From positions 2,232,001 through 2,296,000 of the forward strand of contig NZ_JAMZEC010000001.1 of assembly GCF_024172185.1 (NCBI RefSeq): a DNA stretch of 64,000 nt. The letters are read 5' to 3'. Below, in pieces: positions 28,240 through 37,500 of the stretch. The notes under the pieces were generated by a model. That model worked only from the letters and a program-made list of their open reading frames with translations. It did not search any database and was not told the origin of the DNA. This DNA comes from Nonomuraea roseoviolacea subsp. carminata (GTDB lineage: Bacteria; Actinomycetota; Actinomycetes; Streptosporangiales; Streptosporangiaceae). The translations under genes and the position numbers were made by a program. Positions within the stretch are counted from its first letter, which is position 1, and every line of letters starts with the position of its first letter.

Positions 28240-29534
28240 CACCACACCCCCGGGGTGTAGCCGTGGGCGATGAGCTCCTGCAGGCAGGCGATCGGGGCGT
28301 GTGGCGCCGCCGGACCGTCCGGCCCGGGGGCGAACACCTCGCTGGACAGCACGCGGCCGTCGCAGCCGTTGACCTCGCGGATGCTGGAGACGTACCGGCG
28401 CAGAGTGCCGCCGCGCTGGTAGTCGTTGCGCTTCTCCACGAACACCACGAAGTCGATGGCTCCGGCGATGAGCATGTGCGTGGCGTCGATGGGCAGGCGC
28501 TCGCTGGCCTGCAGCGCGTAGGTGGCGATGCGGTTGAACACCTCCATGCTGGAGTTGGCGTGGATGGTGGACAGGGAGCCGTCGTTGCCCTGCGTCATGG
28601 CGTTGAGCATGGTGACGATCTCGTCGCCGAGGACCTCTCCGACGATCACGCGGCTGGGGTTCATGCGCAGGGAACGGCGGACCAGCTCGGCCATGGTGAT
28701 CTCGCCCTGTCCCTCGGAGTTGGGCAGGCGCTGCTCGAAGGCCACCACGTTGGGATGCAGCTCGGGGAACTGGTCGAGGCCGAGCTCCAGGGCGCGTTCG
28801 ACGGTGATGAGCCGCTCCGTCGGCGGGATCTCGTTGGCCAGGGCGCGCAGCAGCGTCGTCTTGCCGGCGTTGGTCGAACCGGCGATCATGATGTTCTTGC
28901 GCGCGGCGACGGCGGCCGTGAGGAACCTGCCGATCTCGGGACTGATGGTGCCGTTGCCGACCAGGTCGCCGAGCAGCACCTTGCCCAGACGGGCGCGGCG
29001 GATCGACACGGCGGGCCTGATCGTGACGTCCATGACGGCGCTCAACCGGGAGCCGTCGGGCAGCCGCAGGTCGAGCTGCGGGTTGGCGGTGTCGAACGGC
29101 CTGCTGGACAGGCCGGAGTAGGCCGCCAGGATCTGGATCAGCTCGATGAGCTCGTCGTCGGAGTCGGCGACCGGCTCGTGCATGAGCTCCTGGCCGTCGG
29201 CGTAGCTCACGAAGACGCGGTCGCAGCCGTTGATGTCGATGTTCTCGACGTCGGGGTCGTCGAGCAGCGGCTGGAGGCGGCCGACGCCGAAGAGCGCGGC
29301 GTGGATGCCCGCCGCCAGCCCTTCCTCCTCCTCGACCGTGGGCGGCGTGCGGCCGAGGCCGATCTCGCTGCGCGCGTGCTCCTCCAGCACCTGGGAGATG
29401 AGCGCGCGGGCGAACTGGCGCTCGTCCTCGCCGGTCATCGCGGCCAGGCCGTTGGCCTGGTCGAGCCGGCGCTGGTGGGCCAGGCGGTCGCCGACCTCCT
29501 GCCGGAACCGCTTGACGAGGCTGTGGTCGATCAC
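28239..29534 (-). CDS. tadA: Tad pilus assembly ATPase TadA/CpaF
   Basis: A 431-aa cytoplasmic secretion ATPase that powers Flp pilus extension and retraction. Walker A is GSTNAGKTTLL (near residue 218); the Asp/Glu box, ELHPNVVAFEQR, His-box-like STIHANSS and VIVGEVLGDE (Walker B) follow in order. GTG 29534 overlaps the stop of the CpaE-like gene (GTGA). The length and order match actinobacterial CpaF. Confidence 0.95.
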   Translation of the reverse strand: MIDHSLVKRFRQEVGDRLAHQRRLDQANGLAAMTGEDERQFARALISQVLEEHARSEIGLGRTPPTVEEEEGLAAGIHAALFGVGRLQPLLDDPDVENIDINGCDRVFVSYADGQELMHEPVADSDDELIELIQILAAYSGLSSRPFDTANPQLDLRLPDGSRLSAVMDVTIRPAVSIRRARLGKVLLGDLVGNGTISPEIGRFLTAAVAARKNIMIAGSTNAGKTTLLRALANEIPPTERLITVERALELGLDQFPELHPNVVAFEQRLPNSEGQGEITMAELVRRSLRMNPSRVIVGEVLGDEIVTMLNAMTQGNDGSLSTIHANSSMEVFNRIATYALQASERLPIDATHMLIAGAIDFVVFVEKRNDYQRGGTLRRYVSSIREVNGCDGRVLSSEVFAPGPDGPAAPHAPIACLQELIAHGYTPGVW

Positions 29535-30247
29535 GGGTGGCTCACCAGCCGTCCCGCGAGGTCGCGTGCCGTACGGATGAGCAGGGAGCGGTCGAGGCGG
29601 CCGCCCCACTGGCCGCGCAGCAGCTCGGCGCCCTTGGGGTCGTGGGCGAGGCCGTGGACGAACGCCACGCTCGGCCCGACGATGCGGCGGACGTCGTCGA
29701 TCGAGGAGCGGTAGTTGCGCGGGTCGGCGATCACGACGACGCCGTGGGCCTTGGTGATGGACAGGCGTTCGCGCAGGTGGGCGACGTGGTCGAGGGTGGC
29801 TCTGGTCAGCAGGAGCACGGTCTCGGCCTCGGCGAGCAGGTCGCCGAGCTGGGGATGGGCGCCGAGGCGGCCGCAGTCGGCGATCACGTCGGCGTTGGGG
29901 ATGGCGGCCAGCGCCCGGCCCAGCGGGCCCCACAGCCAGGTCAGGCCGGCGGCCTGCTCACCGTGGGTGAGCCCGGCCAGGACGTCCAGCCCGCCGACGA
30001 TCTTCTGGGTGTGCTGGTGGATCTGGCCCGGCTCCAGGCCGCGCCGCGCGCCGGCGGCGAGGGTGAGCAGGCCCTTGCCGGGGTTGAGCACGCCGCCGTC
30101 GGCCGCGGGGAGCCGGTAGGCGATGTCACCGCCGGCCGGGTCGCACTCGGCCAGCAGCACGGGCCGCGGCCAGACGGCGGCCAGGGCCGTGGCGGCGGTG
30201 GTGACTCCGGGCGCGCCCTTGTCGGCGGCCAGCACGATGAGCGCCAC
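29531..30247 (-). CDS. CpaE/TadZ-like MinD-type protein with altered P-loop
   Basis: A 238-aa MinD/ParA-like protein that would place the Tad machine in the cell. The N-terminal deviant Walker A reads DKGAPGVTTAATALA where KGGxGKT is expected, so the signature lysine is missing. DPAGGD (switch I) and VIADCGRLG (switch II-like) are present. No receiver domain precedes it. GTG 30247 starts 1 nt after the CpaB-like stop. Altered P-loops are common in actinobacterial Tad proteins as I recall. Confidence 0.75.
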   Translation of the reverse strand: MALIVLAADKGAPGVTTAATALAAVWPRPVLLAECDPAGGDIAYRLPAADGGVLNPGKGLLTLAAGARRGLEPGQIHQHTQKIVGGLDVLAGLTHGEQAAGLTWLWGPLGRALAAIPNADVIADCGRLGAHPQLGDLLAEAETVLLLTRATLDHVAHLRERLSITKAHGVVVIADPRNYRSSIDDVRRIVGPSVAFVHGLAHDPKGAELLRGQWGGRLDRSLLIRTARDLAGRLVSHP

Positions 30248-30248
30248 G

Positions 30249-30914
30249 TCAGCGCGCTCCCGGCAGCTCGGCCACGGCGATCTCGCCGCTGGAGGCGTAG
30301 CGGAGGATCTCCGGCGAGGCGGTGGCGTCGACGACGACGGTGATCAGGCCGGTGCCGCCGGTGCGGCCGGGGGTGCCGACGCTGAAGACGAGCGCCTTGT
30401 CGGCCAGCACCCGGCTCTCGGCCTGGCTCGTACGGGCGGGAACGTAGACGACCTGCACCCGGTCGCCCTGCCGCAGCCCGGCCGGCGCCTGCCCGGCCTT
30501 GAGCGCGAGCCCCACCTTGGCCTTGCCAGGGACGAGTTCGGAGCTGGCCCGCACGCCCATGGTGTTGGTGAGCAGCGTGCCCGGGAGGATGGTCACCGCG
30601 GCGAAGCTGTCGAGCACCTGCTGCCGCTGCGCCCAGCTCACGTAGTCGAGGCCGGTGTCGGCGATCTGCACCTCCTGGAGGGCGTCCGCCGTGAACCGCT
30701 GACCAGCGCCGATCTGCTGGGTGACGCGGATCGCGGAGATCCGGTCGCCGCTGCGCATGACGAGCAGCGTCGTCGCGAGCGCCCCGCCGAGGATCAGGAG
30801 CACCGCGAGGGCGGCCAGCGCAGGCTTCCGCTCACGTGGCGGGACGGGCAGCTTGCGCGAGGCCGGGCCGGACAGCCCCGCCGCGTCGACGGCGGGCTTT
30901 TCGCTGGTCCTCAT
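30249..30914 (-). CDS. cpaB: CpaB/RcpC-like SAF-domain protein
   Basis: A 221-aa membrane-anchored protein: a cytoplasmic N-terminus, one TM helix (about 33-53), then an SAF domain (RVTQQIGAGQRFTADALQEV, TILPGTLLTNTMG) and an RcpC-like region (GLRQGDRVQVVYVP). In Gram-negatives CpaB/RcpC guides the pilus in the periplasm; here it sits outside the membrane. It is the first gene of the Tad operon. No secretin gene is present, as expected for a single-membrane cell. Confidence 0.85.
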   Translation of the reverse strand: MRTSEKPAVDAAGLSGPASRKLPVPPRERKPALAALAVLLILGGALATTLLVMRSGDRISAIRVTQQIGAGQRFTADALQEVQIADTGLDYVSWAQRQQVLDSFAAVTILPGTLLTNTMGVRASSELVPGKAKVGLALKAGQAPAGLRQGDRVQVVYVPARTSQAESRVLADKALVFSVGTPGRTGGTGLITVVVDATASPEILRYASSGEIAVAELPGAR

Positions 30915-31316
30915 GGGTGGGGGGCTCCCATTAAGTGGAATTTTCGGAATTCACGCCATTATGTGCAGCCCGGCCGCGAGGCGGGGCGGGAATGCGAGGA
31001 ACCATGCTCGTTTCGCAGGTGGGGACCTGTCAACTCAACGTATTCAATGCTTATTGTTTCTACCAAGTTGACGGCCTTGGCATTTTGGGGCTATGTGTCA
31101 CAACTGTCACATCAGTCCCTATATGTTCGGGCCTTTATGTCACTTTTCAGCGGGCCGCACCGAACCACCGCATCATCGTCGCTCGCTCCATCGTCGCCGC
31201 GCACACGCGACCAGGACGGGCACGCCGTGGCCGGAGACGCGTGCAGCCAGACTCGTTCGCTGCTTCTGCTTGGCTGCAAAACAGAGATGTCACCCACCGC
31301 AGGAGAAAGCAGAACC

Positions 31317-31340
31317 GTTCACCGGAAACCGGGGGTGAAC
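31317..31340. promoter_or_regulatory. Inverted repeat in leader of EssC-like gene
   Basis: GTTCACC (31317-31323) and GGTGAAC (31334-31340) are perfect inverted halves 10 nt apart, about 190 bp before the start codon. It could be a regulator site or an RNA hairpin. Confidence 0.45.
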
Positions 31341-31392
31341 AGCCGGCTGCGCCACCACAACACTACGCTCGGCGGCGAGAACCCCGGGCGTG

Positions 31393-31432
31393 TCATCCAC
31401 AGGCCATTCTCCGGGGTGCCCGGTTATCCACA
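31393..31432 (+). promoter_or_regulatory. Two DnaA-box-like sequences
   Basis: TTATCCACA (31424-31432) is a perfect E. coli-type DnaA box; TCATCCACA (31393-31401) differs at one base. They lie 31 bp apart, same orientation, about 95-130 bp before ATG 31526. DnaA-linked control of this promoter is possible; two sites can also arise by chance. Confidence 0.4.
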
Positions 31433-31525
31433 GCCGGCCGTTTCCATGCCATTGGCGTCAACCCAGGAGCCTAATCTCACCGCGGGCGCTACCTTGGCGC
31501 CGAGATCCGACTGAGGAGACGGCAC

Positions 31526-34500
31526 ATGCGGATCATGCTCACCGTGCTCGGCGAGCGGGGCGACCGTGACATCGTTCTCGACGGCGACGACGGAGCCACC
31601 GTCGCCGCGGTGAGCGAGGCACTCGACCAGCGGGAGCCGCTCACCAACGTGGTCCGCCTGCCCCGTTCGCGCTCCCCCTACGATCCCTCCGCTGACGCTT
31701 CTCCGTCATGGGCCGCCGAACCGGGCGGGCGAAGGACCGAGCGTGGCGCGCGCAGGGCCGACCCGGGCGCGCGCGGCTCCGTTCGCGGCACGCAGCGGCC
31801 GGAGCCCGGCGGACGGAACGCCGCGCCGGGCGGCACGCTGTGGCGCGACGGCCGGGCCCTCGACCCCCGCGCCCCCGCCATGGCCGTGCTGCGTGACGGC
31901 GACAAGGTGACGCTCGACCCCCGCCTGGCGCACGCGACCGTCATCGAGGAGCCGGGCGGGGTGGCCGAGGTGCGCGTGGTGGGCGGTCCCGCCGCCGGCG
32001 CCGTCCACCGGCTGGGCCTCGGCGTCCATGTCATCGGCTCCGACCCCATGTGCGCGCTCACCGTGGCCGACCCCTTGCTCGCGCCCGAGGCCGTCGTCCT
32101 GCGCGTGACCCCCGGCGCGATCACCGCCGAGCCGGTCCGCCGGGCCGTCCCCGACGCTCCCGCGCTCAAGCTCAAGGGCCGGTGGGCCGACGAGGTGGCC
32201 GAGATGACCGCGCGGGTCGCGCAGCGGCAGGCCGCCGAGGCCGCGTCGCAGTCGTGGCAGCCGCCCGAGCTCGACGGCCGCCCGCTCGACGGACCGGCCG
32301 ACTGGCCGGAGCACGCGGTGCTGACCTGCGGGTCGTCCGTGTTCGCACTCACGGCGATCGAGCCCCAGGACGCGCATCTCGCCCCGAGACCCGAAGGCGG
32401 GGTGGCCTACAACCGGCCGCCACGGCTGCGGCGCTCCGCCGGGGAGCGCGCGTTCGAGCGGCCCGCCGAGCCGCGCCGTTCCGAGGGCATGCGGCTGCAA
32501 CTGCTCGCCGCGTTCCTGCCGGCGGTCCTCGGCTGCACGCTGGCGTACGTCATGCACCAGTGGTACTTCCTGCTCATGGCCCTGATGACGCCCGTCATCA
32601 TGATCGGCCAGTGGTGGAGCGACCGGCGGCACGGCCGCAAGCAGCATCGCAAGGCGCTCAAGGAGTTCCACGAGCGACTCAGGGCGTACGAGCGGGCGGT
32701 GGAGCAGGCCAGGGCCCGCGACGAGGTGACGCGCCGGTCCGACGCCCCCGACCCCGCCGAGGTGCTGCTCACGGCGACCGGCCCGCGCAGGCGGCTGTGG
32801 GAGCGCCGCATCCACGACCCCGACGCGCTCCGCCTCCGGGTCGGTCTGGCCGATCTGCCCGCCGACCTCGACCTGACCGAGGAGCAGGGCGGGCCGATCG
32901 ACCCGCCGCTCTGCCGGGCCGTCCCCGTGGCGCTGGCCATGCGCCGGCTGGGCGTCGCCGGCATCACGGGCCCGCGCGACGCCGCGACGGGCCTCGCGGC
33001 CTGGCTGGTGGGCCAGGCCGCCACCCTGCACAGTCCGCGTGACCTGGCCATCGTGGTGCTGTCGGCGCGCGGCGACGGCGAACGGCGCTGGGGCTGGGTG
33101 CGCTGGCTCCCGCACTGCGCGCCCCGCGCCGGAGAGGACTGCGTGGCCCTGGTCGGCACCGACCCGGAGTCCGCCGCGCGACGCGTCGCCGAGCTGGCCG
33201 CGCTCATCGACGAGCGCCAGAACACCGCCATCCCCGAACTGGGCAAGATCCCCACCGGCTGGGACGATCTCGGCGGGCCAGAAAGACCCGTCTTCTCCAC
33301 GTACGACGACCGCCCGTACGACGTGCTGGTCCTGCTCGACGGCGCCCAGGCCCTGCGCGTCCTGCCCGGCATGCCGCAGGTGCTGCGCCAGGGCCCGCGG
33401 GCCGGCGTCTACACCCTCGCCATCGACGACGACCAGCGGCTGCTGCCCGAGGAGTGCGCGACGGCGGCCGCTTGCGGCACCGACGGTTACGTACGGCTGC
33501 GCGGCGGCGGCCTCGACGTCATCGGCCCGGTCCTGGCCGACCTCGTCTCGCCCACCTGGTGCGACCGGCTGGCCCGCGCCCTGGCCCCCATCCGCGACGT
33601 GAGCCGGGACGACCCGGCCGGCAACCTGCCCGCCGCGGCACGCCTGCTCGACCTGCTCGGCCTCGCCATGCCCACCGGCCGGACCGTCGCCGCCCGCTGG
33701 CGTGGACGCGGCTCCACCAGGGCGACGATCGGCATCGGCCCGGAGGGGCCGTTCGCGGTCGACCTCGCCCTCGACGGCCCGCACGGGCTCATCGCCGGCA
33801 CGACGGGCGCGGGAAAGTCCGAGCTGCTCCAGACGCTGATCTGCTCACTGGCCGTGGTCAACCGTCCCGACCAGCTGACGTTCGTGCTCATCGACTACAA
33901 GGGCGGGGCCGCGTTCAAGGAGTGCGTCCGGCTGCCGCACACGGTGGGCATGGTCAGCGACCTCGACGGCCACCTGACCCAGCGGGCGCTCGACTCGCTC
34001 GCCGCCGAGCTGCGGCGCCGCGAGCGCCTGTTCCGGGACGCCGGCGTCAACGACATCAAGGACTACACGGGCGATCCGCTGCCGCGGCTGGTGCTGATCA
34101 TCGACGAGTTCGCGGCACTGGTGGCCGAGCTGCCCGACTTCGTCGACGGCCTGGTGGCCATCGCCCGCAAAGGCCGTTCGCTGGGCATCCACCTCATCCT
34201 CGCGACCCAACGCCCCGCCGGCGTCGTCACGGCCGAGATCCAGGCCAACACCTCGCTCCGCATCGCCCTCCGGGTCACGGAACCCATGGAGTCGTCGGAC
34301 GTCATCGAGATGCCGGACGCCGCACACATCTCGAAGACGACACCCGGACGCTGCTACGTGAAGTCGGGGACGGGCGCGGCGACGGCCGTCCAGACAGCCA
34401 GGGTGGGCGGCCGCAGCCCCCTCCCCCGCTCTCACGCCGCTCGCCCTCTCCTCTCGGCCCCACTCCCCGAAGACGACGGCTCCTTCCTGGCGCCACCTCG

Positions 34501-37500
34501 CGGAAGCGACGACTTGCTCCCGGCGCCGTCCCCTGGAAGTGACGACTTGCTCTCAGCGCCGTCCCCTGGAAGTGACGACTTGCTCTCAGCGCCGCCCGCT
34601 GGAAGTGACGACTTCCTCCCAGCGTCACCGCATGCTGCAAGTGACGGCACAGGCAGGAGCGACGACAGCGGCACCGGCGCCGGCCGCACCGATGGTGGTG
34701 GCAGCACGGGCCCCGGAGGCTTCGATCCCGGCCGGGACACAGGTGGGCAGCCCGCCCCGCGCCACTCGCGTCCTCGCCCCGACGGCCATCCTTACGGCCC
34801 CCGCCCCCAGCCCGGCAACGTCGCCAACGCTCCGCAGGCCGGCCGAAGGTCGGACGGCCGTCACCACGCCCCCTACACCCACCGGTCGTACGACGCCCTC
34901 CCCGGGGAGGCTCCTGGCCTCCCCGCCGCAGATGAGAACCTCACGCAACGGCGTGGTACGGCGGATGCTGCCGGTCGCGTCATGCCCCATGGATCACCGA
35001 CCGCTGACAGCCCGGCAGACCGGCGCCCGCACACCATGCCCCCGAGCACCACGCGATCAGGCGGTTCTGCTCCCGACCCGAGAGGGGCGGCATGGGGCAC
35101 GTCTTCGGCTGACCAGACCATCGGCGACGCTCGCCATGGTGCGACACCGGGCATGAGGGACGCCCATGACACGTCCCCAGGATGGACACGGGACACGTCG
35201 CTTGGGTGGACGTCAGAAGACGCGTCTCCTGGCGGACGCGCACCGGAAGACATGCCCACCACGGCAGCCTCGGACGATCTTCCTGACGACCCGGCTCGCG
35301 CAGGCGGCGCATCACCCGGCTTGTCCGGCCGAGGCAACCACCCTCCGGGCGACCGGTTTCCCGGTGTCACTCCGCTGCCCCGTACGGATGGCCTGTCAGT
35401 GCGCGGCAGGGCACCGGAGCAGGGCGGCATGCCTGGACAACGCACGGCAGCAGGCGCTGACGGCGCATCAGCGCACGGCAGGGCACCAGGAGAGGAGGGC
35501 GTGCCTGCGTTCCGCAACGCACCGGGCAGAGGTGACGTAGTGGCGCGTAGCAACGCTTCCGGTACGGATGACACGCCAGAGCGTCACAGCGCGCCGGGTA
35601 TGGGTGGCGCGCCGCCAAGGCGTGGCAACGCAGCAGGCAGAGATAACGCAGCAGGCAGAGATGAGGTGCCAGGGCCACGCCGGGCCGGGCATCATGAAGC
35701 TGAGGTGCCAGGGCCACGCCAGGCCGGGCATCGTGAAGCCCTGAACGCTCTCGGCCCCGCCGACCCTCGGGCACCGGGCGGAGGCAGTGGTCCGTTCGAG
35801 ATGGGCGACGAGGCTCCGGGGAGCGTACGGGTCGTAGATGTGGACTGGCGCTCTCTGGGCAGGCCCTTGCCCGCGCCGCCGGAGCCTCCCGAGGAGTCGA
35901 CCGTCACCGACCTGTCCATCCTGGCGGACGCCATCGTGGAGGCGACCCGGCTGATCGGGGTACGGCGGCAGCCCAGTCCATGGCTGGAGCCGTTGCCGAC
36001 GCATCTGGTTCTCGACCAGGTCCGTGCCATGACCGGGCACCCTCAGGCGTACGCGGGAATGGGCACGCCGACCGGCGATCCGACCGCGCACCAGGGACGG
36101 CTGGAACGTCCAGGAGCACACACCGGACCGACCCCCCAGATCGGCCATGTGGGGATGCGCCCCCATCCGTCCGACGAGCCCGATGTGCGCACCGGACCGA
36201 TCACTCAGATCGACCGTTCAGGGACACACCGGCATCCGGTCGAACATCCTGAGGCGTACGCCGGGCCGCCTGCCCGATCTGACTCCACAGGACCACGCCG
36301 AGGCCCCAATGGAGACCCCGAGGCGCACACAGACCGGGATCGCCAGACCAGTGCCATGGGGACGCATCGCGGCCCGGCAGAACATCCGGATATGTACATC
36401 GAGCCGGATTCTCGGATCGGGCATATGGGGATGCGTGCCGGATGGGGTTCGTCCGGGTTCGTGGAGGTGGAGCCGATCGCGTTCGGCGTCATCGACCGGC
36501 CATGGGCGCAGGATCGGCGGCCTCTCGCGCTCGACCTGCGTCACGGTGGTCACCTGCTCATCGCGGGGTCGGCACGTACCGGACGATCCACGGCGCTCCG
36601 GACGGTCGCGGGCGCGATCGCAGCGCAGGCGTCCCCGGCCGATGTCCACGTGCACGCGATCGACTGCGGCTCCGGGGCGCTGCTGCCGCTCGTGGCGATG
36701 CCGCACTGCGGTGCCGTGGTGACCCGCGACCAGCTCGACCGTGTCGAACGCCTTCTCGGCCGTCTCCGCGCCGAGGTCGGCCGTCGCCAGCAACTGCTCG
36801 CGGAGGCGGGGCACGCGTCCTTGGCGGAGTACCGGGCGGCGGGGCACCGGCTTCCGTGGCTGGTGTTCATGCTGGACCGCTGGGAGGGGTACGTCGCCGC
36901 GTTCGAGAGCTACGACTACGGGCGGCTGATCGACGCGGTGCTGCAGCTGCTGCGGGAAGGGCCGGCGGTGGGGTTGCGGGCGGTGGTGACGGGCGACAGG
37001 TCGTGCCTCATGGGACAGGTCTCGACGGTGTTCGACGACCGGCTGATCCTGCGGCTGGCCGATCCCGCCGACTACGGGCTCGCGGGGCTGCCGCTCAAGG
37101 GTCTCCCCTCGTCCATGCCGCCCGGGCGGGCGCTGTCGATCGGCGAGCACGGCGTCGTCGAGAGCCAGATCGCTCTTCTGACGGCCGATCCCTCCGGCCC
37201 GGCCCAGGTGGGAGCCTTGCAGGACCTCGCGCGATCGGCCTCCGGCGACGGAAGGGGCCGGGATGTGGTGACCGCCAAGCCAGGCGGTGCCGGTCGAGGG
37301 GCGTGGCTGTGGGAGGGTGAGCCTCCGCTCCGGGTGGACGCGCTGCCCATGCGCATCACCGCCGGCGAGGCCGAGGCCCTGGCTCCCGGATTCAGCCGGC
37401 CGTCGCCGCTGTGGGCGCTGGTCGGAGCGGGCGGGGACGCTCTGGCGCCGCTCGGCATCGACCTGTACGCCCAGGGGCCCGGCGCGGTGATCGCCGGACC

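Larger units (their letters stand above)
30915..31525. promoter_or_regulatory. 611-bp divergent promoter region, Tad operon and EssC-like gene
   Basis: A less GC-rich gap between two divergent genes with no convincing small gene. Minus strand: TTGACA at 31033-31028 is a good -35 for the Tad operon, with GAGCAT 18 nt on as a weak -10. Plus strand: TTGACG (31068-31073), 18 nt, then TATGTG (31092-31097), a weak pair. TGTCAC occurs twice at 31096-31110 as a direct repeat. A GAATT/AATTC hairpin lies near 30940. GAGGAGA precedes ATG 31526. Confidence 0.5.

Noticed and set aside
31393-31432. Possible replication origin
   Set aside because: Only two DnaA-like boxes, and no dnaA, dnaN, gyrB or other origin genes nearby.
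30935-31474. Possible genes in the Tad/EssC-like gap
   Set aside because: Frames have no ribosome-binding site and no recognisable composition or motif; the region looks regulatory.
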